This document shows positions 32,888 through 39,361 of a stretch of 39,361 nucleotides of DNA, one piece after another. The DNA lies in assembly GCA_031263525.1 (NCBI GenBank), contig JAISFP010000001.1:1-39361 (forward strand), in the 5' to 3' direction. Source of the stretch: Deltaproteobacteria bacterium. GTDB taxonomy: Bacteria; Desulfobacterota; Desulfarculia; Adiutricales; Adiutricaceae. The notes under the pieces were generated by a model that searched no databases, was not told where the DNA came from, and saw only the letters and a program-made list of their open reading frames with translations. Within the stretch, counting starts at the first letter, position 1. Each line of letters begins with the position of its first letter. A program made the position numbers and the translations under genes.

Positions 32888-35029
32888 ATGAGCATCCCCC
32901 CGCCTGACGACTTCCTGCTTCCCGTCCTAAAGCTCTCCGGCGAGGCGTTCGGGACCTCCATTGGCTCCGTCCTGAAGGCGGTTCCGGATCTCATGGGCCT
33001 CTCCCCCGCCGAGATGGAGGCCCAGGCCCGCGGCAGGGACAGGACCGTCGTCGAGGGCCACGTGGGCGAGGCCTTCACCGTCCTGGAGGCGGCAGGCCTG
33101 GTTGACCGCCTCGAGAACGGGATCTTCAGCGCCACCGAAAACGGCCACGACGTCCTCTCGCTGGAGACGCGCTGGCTGGCCAGGGGCTTCCTGGAGAGCC
33201 TGCCCTCATTCGAAGACAACCTCGAACGGATTCGGGAGAGGAGACGGCAGAGGAGACACCGGAGGACCCTCGCCGGACCGGCTGCGGACCTGCCCCCCGG
33301 ACCGGGGGAGGCCCCGGCGCCGGAACATCCCTCCGGATCGCCCGGCCCCGCCCGGCCGGCGGTCCCGCCCCCCTCCGGCGAAGCGACGACCGAAGGCCCC
33401 GGAGGCCGGTCCGGCGCGCCTTCCGTCACGACCCCCGGTGCCGGGGCGGGGACTGTGGCACCTCCCGCAGAACCCGGAACTCCGCCCGGCCCGCCGGAGC
33501 GGCACCCCGGATGGCCTTTCTCCCGCGAGAAGGCCGCCAGGGGCCTCGTCCCGAATCCGTCCGCGATCAGGGCCGGGGTCCTCGCGATCCTGGGAGAGTC
33601 GAACAAGTTCGTCCACAAGGACAAGGTCTGCAGGCGCGTCACCGAACTCTACCGCGAGGCCATGCGGCCCGCGCGGAAGAGAATCTCCGAGCCGGACAGG
33701 GCGAATCTCGAGAAAAGGACCGGCAGGGCCCTGAGCGACCTCTGCGGGACGGGCCTTCTTGAGCACCCGTCCAAGACCATGATCAGGGGGCGCCCGTCCA
33801 AGACCACGATCAAGGGAAAGTACGGAATCAGCGCCGCCGGGAGAAAGCTCTTCTCCGAGAGCCCGACCGAGATCAGCAACTCCTTTCTGAGGAAGCTCCA
33901 GGCCGATCGGCTGGCCCCCGGCACGCCAGCCCGTTCCACCGCCGCACGACCGTCCTGGTCCCTGCTGCAAGACCTTGAGGACCTGCTCAAGGCCCACCCG
34001 CCAACCTCTCCACACCCGCCGGTGCCGGAGGTGAAGCCCCGGGGCCCGGAGGTTCCGACCGCACCTGTTCCCCCGCCCGTAGGTCCGGCCCCCTCCGGCG
34101 GAAAGCCGGTGCCTGCTCCCGCCCCGCCCGCAGGTCCGGCCCCCTCCGGCGAAGAGCCGGGGACCGCTACTGCTCCGCCCGAAGGTCCGGCCCCCTCCGT
34201 CGGGCAGCCGGTGCCTGCTCCCGCCCCGCCCGCAGGTCCGGCCCCCTCCGGCGCACAGCCGGGGACCGCTACTGCTCCACCCGCAGATCCGGCCCCCTCC
34301 GGCGCACGGCCGGGGACCGCTACTGCCCCTCCCGCAGGTCCGGCCCCCTCCGGCGGGCAGCCTGGGACCGTTCCCGCCCCGCCCGCAGGGCCGGCCTCCG
34401 TGCTGGATCTGCCGGGAACTGCGGCCCCCCCGCCTGACGAACCGGCCCCGTGGCCCCCGTCCCTGGAGCCGCCGCAGACGTCTTACGGCCCGGATGCCAG
34501 CCCCGCCGACAGGCTTCTCAGGTCCATCCAAAAAATCGAGAACGCCCACAAGGCCGTGTTCCGGGACAAGATCTTCCGGCTCCGGAAGAACGGTCTCCGC
34601 GATCTCGGACTCCAGCTCGCGGAAGCGGTCCGCAAGGCTTCGGAGAAGGACTTCCCGGACGACGCCGGGAAATGGGGCGGCAGGGTCAGGGGACTCTTCG
34701 ACGAGGAGGACCCCGGCGCGGACGGGATCATCGTCCGCGCGAGGCCCTTCCAGGACGGGCCCGCCGGCCCGTCCGAGATGGAAGCGCTCGACGAGGAAAT
34801 GACGGCCGCCGGCATCCGGAGAGGGATCATCTTCGCCGCGGCCGGCTTCACGACCGAGGCCCTGGCCTGCGGCCCCGCCCTTTCCGGAAGAATCCGGGCC
34901 ATGGACGCGGAAGCCACGGCTGAACTCATGTACAGGCACGGCGAGGGCACCGTCGCCGACCTGGAGGTCGAGTACAAGGTCCCCGACAGGACCTTCCTGG
35001 ACAGCCTCGACGCCGGCTGGGAAAGCTGA
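32888..35029 (+). CDS. Array member 9: two winged helices, Pro-rich repeats, Mrr-like tail
   Basis: 713 residues. Residues 1-110: DDFLLPVLKLSGEAFGTSIG, AAGLVDRLENGIFSATENG, FLESLPSFEDNLERI. Residues ~115-200: Pro/Gly linker. Residues ~200-340: second winged helix with a 9-residue duplication in its wing (PSKTMIRGR then PSKTTIKGK) before YGISAAGRKL. Residues ~375-540: repeat linker. Residues ~545-713: tail KWGGRVRGLFDEEDPGADGI, VRARPFQDGP, GIIFAAAGFTTEALA, TAELMYRHGEGTVADL and VPDRTFLDSL. Here RAR replaces Q-A-K, though the surrounding order resembles Mrr (D.DGII, then V.A+.F). Some residual acidic residues are present, so catalysis is unlikely rather than excluded. Confidence 0.8.
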   Translation: MSIPPPDDFLLPVLKLSGEAFGTSIGSVLKAVPDLMGLSPAEMEAQARGRDRTVVEGHVGEAFTVLEAAGLVDRLENGIFSATENGHDVLSLETRWLARGFLESLPSFEDNLERIRERRRQRRHRRTLAGPAADLPPGPGEAPAPEHPSGSPGPARPAVPPPSGEATTEGPGGRSGAPSVTTPGAGAGTVAPPAEPGTPPGPPERHPGWPFSREKAARGLVPNPSAIRAGVLAILGESNKFVHKDKVCRRVTELYREAMRPARKRISEPDRANLEKRTGRALSDLCGTGLLEHPSKTMIRGRPSKTTIKGKYGISAAGRKLFSESPTEISNSFLRKLQADRLAPGTPARSTAARPSWSLLQDLEDLLKAHPPTSPHPPVPEVKPRGPEVPTAPVPPPVGPAPSGGKPVPAPAPPAGPAPSGEEPGTATAPPEGPAPSVGQPVPAPAPPAGPAPSGAQPGTATAPPADPAPSGARPGTATAPPAGPAPSGGQPGTVPAPPAGPASVLDLPGTAAPPPDEPAPWPPSLEPPQTSYGPDASPADRLLRSIQKIENAHKAVFRDKIFRLRKNGLRDLGLQLAEAVRKASEKDFPDDAGKWGGRVRGLFDEEDPGADGIIVRARPFQDGPAGPSEMEALDEEMTAAGIRRGIIFAAAGFTTEALACGPALSGRIRAMDAEATAELMYRHGEGTVADLEVEYKVPDRTFLDSLDAGWES
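34082..34400 (+). repeat. 51-bp in-frame repeat in member 9
   Basis: ggtccggccccctccggcg-type units begin at 34082, 34133, 34184, 34235, 34286 and 34337: six units of 51 bp plus a partial one, encoding a 17-residue Pro/Ala/Gly peptide. Confidence 0.9.
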
Positions 35030-35056
35030 CGGGGGCCGAGCCCTGCGGGAGAAGAC

Positions 35057-36247
35057 ATGAAACAGATTTCGGTGTACGATTTCATGCACCCCATCATGAC
35101 CCTGGCAGGCAAGGCCGGGCGGGTCTCCCCGGACACCCTCGAGGACCCGGTCATCCAGATCATGGAGCTGCCCCGGAGGCTCAAGAAGAAGATGGTCCCC
35201 TCCGGCCGCTTCTCCGTCATCGGCGCGAGCCTCTACGGGGCCTGCCACTTCCTCTCGGTCCTGGGCTTCCTGGACCCCGTCCAGGGAGGGTCCTACTCGG
35301 TATCCTCCCGTGGCCGCGACTATCTCAACTCCGAGCTCCAGGCCATTGACGAGGTGCTCCTCTCGCACCTATGCAATTTTAAGGTGGCGAGGGAGAGCCT
35401 GAAGGCCCTGCGTCTGTGGGATGAACCCGGTGCCGCCGCCGGGGAAGACAGGCGCGTGAAGGCCGCCGAGGCGGGCGAGCTTCACGCCGACGAGCTCCTG
35501 CTCCCGATCCTCCAGGTCACGAACGGGCTGGGGACGGCCACCCTCGAGTCCCTGGAGGGCCAGGTCATGAAGATAGTGGCGGACCGGAGGAGGGCTGCCG
35601 GCGGCTACTCGCCGGTTCTCCCCTCCGCGACCGTCGCGGGCATGCTCGCTGCCGCCTCCGAAAGCCTGAAGGCCGCCGGCCTCCTGAGGGGGCCGGCCGA
35701 CGGCCCTTTCCGGGTGACCGCCGAGGGACTGAAGCTCCTGGCCGGGGACCCAGCCGGGCTGGAACTGTCCGATCTGGAGTCCTACCCCACCTACCGTGCC
35801 AGGGAGATCGTTTCCGCCGAGACGGTGAAGCTCCAGGCGGCCTGCCATGACCTGAACGCCGACTCCGCAAGAAAGGCGGCGGAGCTCATCCGCAGGATGC
35901 GGCGGAAGGATCTCGACCGCCTGGCCAGGGACCTTTCCCGGGCCCTCGCCGCGGCCAGGGAGCCTGGTGGAGGAGCCTGCGCCGTCCTGGACGCCGCGGA
36001 CAGCCCGGAAGAGCTGGCGCGGCTCGGGAGCCTGACCGCCGCCGGCGCCGGCGGCGGGCTTCTGCTCGTACGGGGGAAGCTCCCCCCCGAACTCGCTGCG
36101 CTCATGCGCCAGCTCCCGCCCGGCACCACGATCGTCGACGAGGACTCCGCGGCCAGGCTCATGCTCCGGCACCGCGTGGGGACCGTCCGGAGCATCGCCA
36201 TAGTAAGGACGTTCGACGCTGACGCCTTCGACGCGTTCCTGGACTAG
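35057..36247 (+). CDS. Array member 10: compact tandem winged helices plus degraded tail
   Basis: 396 residues with GGGAGAAG upstream and only 27 bp after member 9, so almost certainly co-transcribed. Residues 1-105: VYDFMHPIMTLAGKAGRVSP, VPSGRFSVIGASLYGACHFL, GFLDPVQGGSYSVSSRGRDY. Residues ~145-260: second winged helix (DELLLPILQVTNGLGTATLE; AAGLLRGPADGPFRVTAEG), closing ESYPTYRAREIVSAE as in member 8. Residues ~275-396: tail with GGLLLVRGKLPPELAALM, SAARLMLRHRVGTVRSI and DADAFDAFLD. It lacks repeats and is closest in plan to member 8. No nuclease residues are visible. Confidence 0.78.
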   Translation: MKQISVYDFMHPIMTLAGKAGRVSPDTLEDPVIQIMELPRRLKKKMVPSGRFSVIGASLYGACHFLSVLGFLDPVQGGSYSVSSRGRDYLNSELQAIDEVLLSHLCNFKVARESLKALRLWDEPGAAAGEDRRVKAAEAGELHADELLLPILQVTNGLGTATLESLEGQVMKIVADRRRAAGGYSPVLPSATVAGMLAAASESLKAAGLLRGPADGPFRVTAEGLKLLAGDPAGLELSDLESYPTYRAREIVSAETVKLQAACHDLNADSARKAAELIRRMRRKDLDRLARDLSRALAAAREPGGGACAVLDAADSPEELARLGSLTAAGAGGGLLLVRGKLPPELAALMRQLPPGTTIVDEDSAARLMLRHRVGTVRSIAIVRTFDADAFDAFLD

Positions 36248-36324
36248 GCCACCCGCCCCGGCACGGGGCGGCCGTCCTCGGCGGGTTCCCCGCCGGGGAC
36301 GGGAACTTGCAAGGGAAAGCCAGC

Positions 36325-37485
36325 ATGATCCCCAAAGTAGACGACTTCCTGCTCCCTGTCCTGCGGCTCTCCTCGGAGGGGGCCGGCACCTCGCTCAGGG
36401 CAGCGGCGGACTGCCTGCCGGGCGTCATGGAGTCCAAGTTCTCCGCGAGGGAGCTCGCCCGTGCCGGCGAGCGCATCGGGAGCGCCTTCAAGAGCCTGGA
36501 GGCGGCGGGCCTGGTCGAGCGTACGGGGTCCAGCCTCCGCCTCTTCGTCGCCACGGACAAGGGCCGCAAGGTCGTGAGGCTCCGCCCGGGATGGCTCGTC
36601 ATGAAGTTTCTCGAGAGCTTCCCGTCCTACCGGGAGAACTTCGCGCGGATCGAGGAGCAGTGGGAGCCCCTGCCGGAACAGGACGGGGAGACCCGGGGAA
36701 CCGGCGGGTCGGGCAAGCCTCCGGTTGCCGGCGGTCAGAAGGAGCCCAGCGGAACCGGTGGGACGGGGGAACCCGCGGTTGCCGGCGGTCAGAAGGAGCC
36801 CCGCGGAACCGATGGGACGGGGGAGCCCGCGGCTGCCGACGGTCAGAAGGAGCCCAGCGGAACCGGCGGGACGGGCAAGCCCGCAGTTGCCGGCGGTCAG
36901 AAGGAGCCCAGCGAAACCGGTGGGACGGGGGAGCACGGGACCGACGAGCCGGGTAAGGACGCGGGTGCCGGAGGGCCGGACGGACACGCCCCCGCACCCG
37001 CCGGGGAGAGCGGCACACGGGAGCCTGTCAAGGAAACCCCCGCAAGGGAGAGGCGAGCCGAGGCCCTGGTCAACATCAAGAATGCCGTCACCGGGGCTAT
37101 CGAGCACAGTCTCCGCCAGCTCGGCCAGGAGGCTCTGGGCACCCTCGCGAGGCAGCTCTTCGAGAAGCCGACCCCCGACCCCTCGCGTGACCCCGTGCCC
37201 CAGGACCAGAGGTTCCTGACAGTGGGCGTGAAGGCCTTCTCTGACGGGCCCGCCGAGCCAAACGACCTGGAGACCCTTGTCCCGGGGACCGGGGGACGCG
37301 TCTTCGTCGCCCCTGCCGGCTTCACTCAGGAAGCCCTGGACTACTCCAAGGGCCTCCGCATCAACACGTTCGGCGCTGACTTCGTAGCGCGTTTCATGTT
37401 CGACAACTCCAGATTCGTGAAGAACGTCGCCACCTTCGAGATCTTCACCCCCGACCCCGCCTACTTCGGCGAGGACCCTGACTAA
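36325..37485 (+). CDS. Array member 11: one winged helix, Gly-rich repeats, Mrr-like tail
   Basis: 386 residues from the ATG at 36325; a TTG six codons upstream is open but MIPKVDDFLLPVLRL aligns with other members, and AAGGGAAAG lies just upstream. Residues 1-112: winged helix with SLEAAGLVERTGSSLRLFVA, closing FLESFPSYRENFARI. Residues ~115-250: Gly/Glu repeat linker, then a charged stretch. Residues ~250-386: tail RFLTVGVKAFSDGPAEPNDL, GRVFVAPAGFTQEALDYSKG, FVARFMFDNSRFVKNV and TPDPAYF. It keeps a Lys at the Mrr Q-x-K position (VGVKAF) and the FT.EA motif, but no acidic partner is obvious. Last gene of the array; a 77-bp gap follows member 10. Confidence 0.8.
   Translation: MIPKVDDFLLPVLRLSSEGAGTSLRAAADCLPGVMESKFSARELARAGERIGSAFKSLEAAGLVERTGSSLRLFVATDKGRKVVRLRPGWLVMKFLESFPSYRENFARIEEQWEPLPEQDGETRGTGGSGKPPVAGGQKEPSGTGGTGEPAVAGGQKEPRGTDGTGEPAAADGQKEPSGTGGTGKPAVAGGQKEPSETGGTGEHGTDEPGKDAGAGGPDGHAPAPAGESGTREPVKETPARERRAEALVNIKNAVTGAIEHSLRQLGQEALGTLARQLFEKPTPDPSRDPVPQDQRFLTVGVKAFSDGPAEPNDLETLVPGTGGRVFVAPAGFTQEALDYSKGLRINTFGADFVARFMFDNSRFVKNVATFEIFTPDPAYFGEDPD
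36730..36945 (+). repeat. 54-bp in-frame repeat in member 11
   Basis: ggcggtcagaaggagcccag-type units begin at 36730, 36784, 36838 and 36892, exactly 54 bp apart, encoding an 18-residue unit such as GGQKEPSGTGGTGEPAVA. Confidence 0.92.
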
Positions 37486-37839
37486 GACTGCCCCCTGCCG
37501 GGTCCTGCCCCATAACCTGATGCTTCTGCCATGATGCTCATTCCGCAAGCCGGATTGGGCACCCCCTCCGGACGGCCATTCCTCGACAGACATGCTGGCA
37601 GTTGCCAGCCAGTTGCCTCCAGACATTTGTCCTACACCCTCATGCGGCCCAGCGGCACCCCGGCCAATAAAAGCCGTGTCATGTAGCACAGCTACATGTC
37701 GTGGAGTCCCCGTCACCGTGACCCCGGAAACCCATTCATGATAAGCAAATAAATTGAACTGCCTCCCCCTTACCTGATAACCTTTCTCTGACTGTTTTTC
37801 TGCAGATCTACCTACTGGTTTATTTTATCCATCCTCTAA
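37486..37839. other. Spacer downstream of the array, with hairpin
   Basis: No gene is seen. CATGTAGC (37680-37687) and GCTACATG (37691-37698) form a perfect 8-bp hairpin with a 3-base loop about 200 bp after the last array gene. No T run follows, so it is not a classical terminator. Confidence 0.45.
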
Positions 37840-38373
37840 TTCATAAGAATAAAGTCAAAAATTAGTACCTCATCTCCACCACTGGACGTCCTCAACAATC
37901 CCTGCATTACGGTCTATCCCTTTATCAGAAAGAAAAATCTGAAGAAAGGATTTGAAGAGAAGGTAAAGGAGGAGGAGAAGGAAACAGAGGAGGAGAAGGA
38001 GACTGAGGAGACGGAGGAGGAGAAGGAGACTGAGGAGACAGAGGAGGAGAAGGATAAAGAAATACGCGGGGCCGCCCGGAGCCGGAGGGATCCCCCGGCC
38101 CTCTCGCAACTCATGTCTGCGGGGAAAGACTGTCAGTTCCCCATCTCGGAGGGCTTTTTCGCCCTCAACCTCCTCGTGGTACCCAGGTCGGTGCAATTGA
38201 AGGAAATAATATCTTCATCTGTCCCGACAAAAGTTGCCTGGAACCTATGCACTTCCCCCGGTCTGAAACCCGCCAGGAGTTTTCGTCCGCGAGGATCTCC
38301 GGCACCTGCCTGCACGAGACAGCGCACATACGGCGTTCTATACCCCTGTCTCCTACGTCCTTGCAGATGTTAG
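37840..38373 (+). other. Open frame with Glu/Lys repeats, no start codon
   Basis: A continuous plus-strand frame runs from after a TAA at 37837 to 38373. It contains VLNNPCITVYPFIRKKN, then an acidic block with a 27-bp (9-residue) repeat of the form ETEETEEEK, then RGAARSRRD and a non-repetitive tail. The first ATG is at 38113, after the repeat. It may be a 5'-truncated gene, or chance openness through a purine-rich repeat. The leucine-rich minus-strand ORF at 37870 is the shadow of this repeat. The tail overlaps the minus-strand pseudogene at 38133-38854, so both cannot be coding. Confidence 0.25.
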
Positions 38374-38854
38374 CTTCTGGCTCAGCAATGAAGACCTCGT
38401 ATCGGTCTCCTGCCCGTTCTCCCACACCCACCACCGCGGCCTCCGAGATGACATACGTGGCGTTCCTGTTTACGAACTTGTTTATGGGAGAAAATAGACA
38501 CGTTTCGTTTTCATCCCATTCACACGACGTTATCACCTCGGAAATTAAATCTGGCCCTCAGGAAGGGGTAAGATGCGAGAGTGCTTTGGGCAGGAGCGAG
38601 TACTGAATGGGTGAGAGTTTTGGGGGAATAGTTAGGGACGGAGGGGAGGGCAGGGCCAGATTCACAGCCTATCTCACAGTGAAGAGGTCCCATAGGGCCA
38701 GATGTAATTTCCGGTGTAATATTATCTCATCCGCGGTGGCCTGAACGGTGCTCCCGGACCGTGAGGGCTGGGTGGCCCTCTGGGCCTGGACGGAGGAGGT
38801 GAAGACGAAGGTCAAGGCGAGAGCCGCGAACGCGGCAAGTCGCAGGCGGAACAT
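38133..38854 (-). pseudogene. Decayed secreted-protein gene
   Basis: From the ATG at 38854, with AAAGGAA upstream, a clean signal peptide is read: MFRLRLAAFAALALTFVF, then SSVQAQ. After 62 codons the frame stops at 38669. The same frame passes a second stop and then reads SCEWDENETCLFSPINKF, VNRNATYVISEAAVVGVG and RYEVFIAEPEANICKDVG. A shift near 38290 gives KLLAGFRPGEVHRFQATF, GTDEDIISFNCTDLGTTRR and a final stop at 38133. This looks like one exported, Cys-containing protein of about 240 residues broken by two stops and a frameshift. I do not recognise the family. Confidence 0.45.
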
Positions 38855-39245
38855 GGAGATTCCTTTCTGAGGAGAGGTGATGTGGCCGGAAGGGCAGAAA
38901 ACGTCGCGAGTGGACGTTTTCAGCCTTCGAAAGGGTCTCGTGAAGCACTTCTTCCGAGAGATTACGAACAAGCGGTCTTGATAGATCGGGGCTTCCAGCC
39001 AATACATTCTTGGGCCGCCCCCCCGGCATGCATTAACGGTAAGACCAGATTTGGTTCATGATAAAGATGGCGTGATGCGACATGGCAACATCTTAGGCAG
39101 ATGGTGCCGGCAAACTTTGGCTACCATAAAGGTTCCGTGTGGCGACCGGCATAACAAGCGGCCAGGCGGCTACGTTTGGCCCGAATGTCTACAGGGCTTA
39201 AAGCGGCAAATTCTACGAAAGGAAGTGACCGTCAAGGCGAACAAA
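38855..39245. other. Gene-free right edge
   Basis: This holds the upstream region of the secreted-protein fossil and about 250 bp of unremarkable DNA. No gene or RNA is seen. Confidence 0.35.
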
Positions 39246-39361
39246 TATTACCCGTTTAATTAAATGTCGGAATTTTGGCTGTCAGCCTATGGGTGGAAAG
39301 ACTGGGAAACAGCCCAGCCCTGCTATCTCCTCGTCATGGTTCGCTCAAAAACGTGGAAGAA
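39246..39361 (-). mobile_element. MITE-like element, subgroup B, copy 2 (cut by window end)
   Basis: TATTACCCGTTTAATTAAAT opens the element. Read on the minus strand it parallels 9625-9771 (GAGCGAACCATGACGAGGAG, CCCATAGGCTGACAGC, AAAATTCCGACATTTAATTA), so it lies inverted relative to copy 1. The far end is beyond the window. Confidence 0.85.

Noticed and set aside
33206-35368. 720-residue minus-strand ORF
   Set aside because: It is antisense to members 9 and 10, both of which align with paralogs; the ORF has only low-complexity content.
37680-37698. Terminator for the array operon
   Set aside because: The stem is perfect but short, with a 3-base loop, no T run on either strand, and lies about 200 bp after the last stop.
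37870-38196. Leucine-rich membrane protein on the minus strand
   Set aside because: The leucine run is the complement of GAG/AAG repeats, so the hydrophobic segment is an artefact of the acidic repeat on the other strand.

Overview
This window looks like an accessory, recombination-scarred region of a Gram-negative bacterium. The Gram-negative call rests on a TonB-dependent outer-membrane receptor. Lineage cannot be fixed from the sequence; a Desulfobacterota-like or other anaerobe is only a guess. Base composition is mosaic: the main gene family is very GC-rich, while mobile-element debris and several spacers are AT-rich.

Layout. (1) 0-3.4 kb is decayed cargo: a prophage-type lysozyme (GH108-like) and an N4/N6 DNA methyltransferase, both frameshifted, then two dead Panacea/DUF4065 (SocA-like antitoxin) genes flanking a small coiled-coil/membrane-protein fossil. 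One Panacea gene is split by a MITE-like element and the other is cut by an IS66 element. (2) 3.4-7.0 kb is an IS66 graveyard with two distinguishable subgroups. (3) 7.3-16.8 kb holds four large GC-rich plus-strand genes. (4) 16.8-26 kb is an interruption: IS66 ends, an apparently intact AAA-ATPase-like/PD-(D/E)XK gene and a TonB-dependent receptor (both minus strand), an ISL3-type transposase fragment and a long AT-rich spacer. (5) 26.1-30.6 kb and 31.6-37.5 kb hold three and four more members of the large family. (6) 37.5-39.4 kb has an acidic-repeat open frame, a decayed secreted-protein gene and a truncated MITE copy.

The main result is an array of eleven co-oriented paralogs, members 1-11 in the feature list. 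Each starts with a winged-helix domain resembling the N-terminal domain of Mrr restriction endonucleases (Mrr_N). It ends in a characteristic hydrophobic helix with a D..FL..YPSFRE-like motif. Most have a second winged helix and a C-terminal domain that follows the Mrr catalytic-domain plan at its end (an FITTS/FT..A-like strand, then LA.LM...GVGV and ID..FF) but has lost recognisable PD-(D/E)XK residues. Six carry in-frame tandem repeats whose period and sequence differ in every gene (75, 60, 42, 48, 51 and 54 bp). Some spacers between them carry unrelated short tandem repeats of 25, 26 and 29 bp. Members 6-7 and 8-11 are packed like operons. The array looks like a diversifying family of DNA-binding, nuclease-derived proteins. 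Its function is unknown; defence or regulation are both inference.
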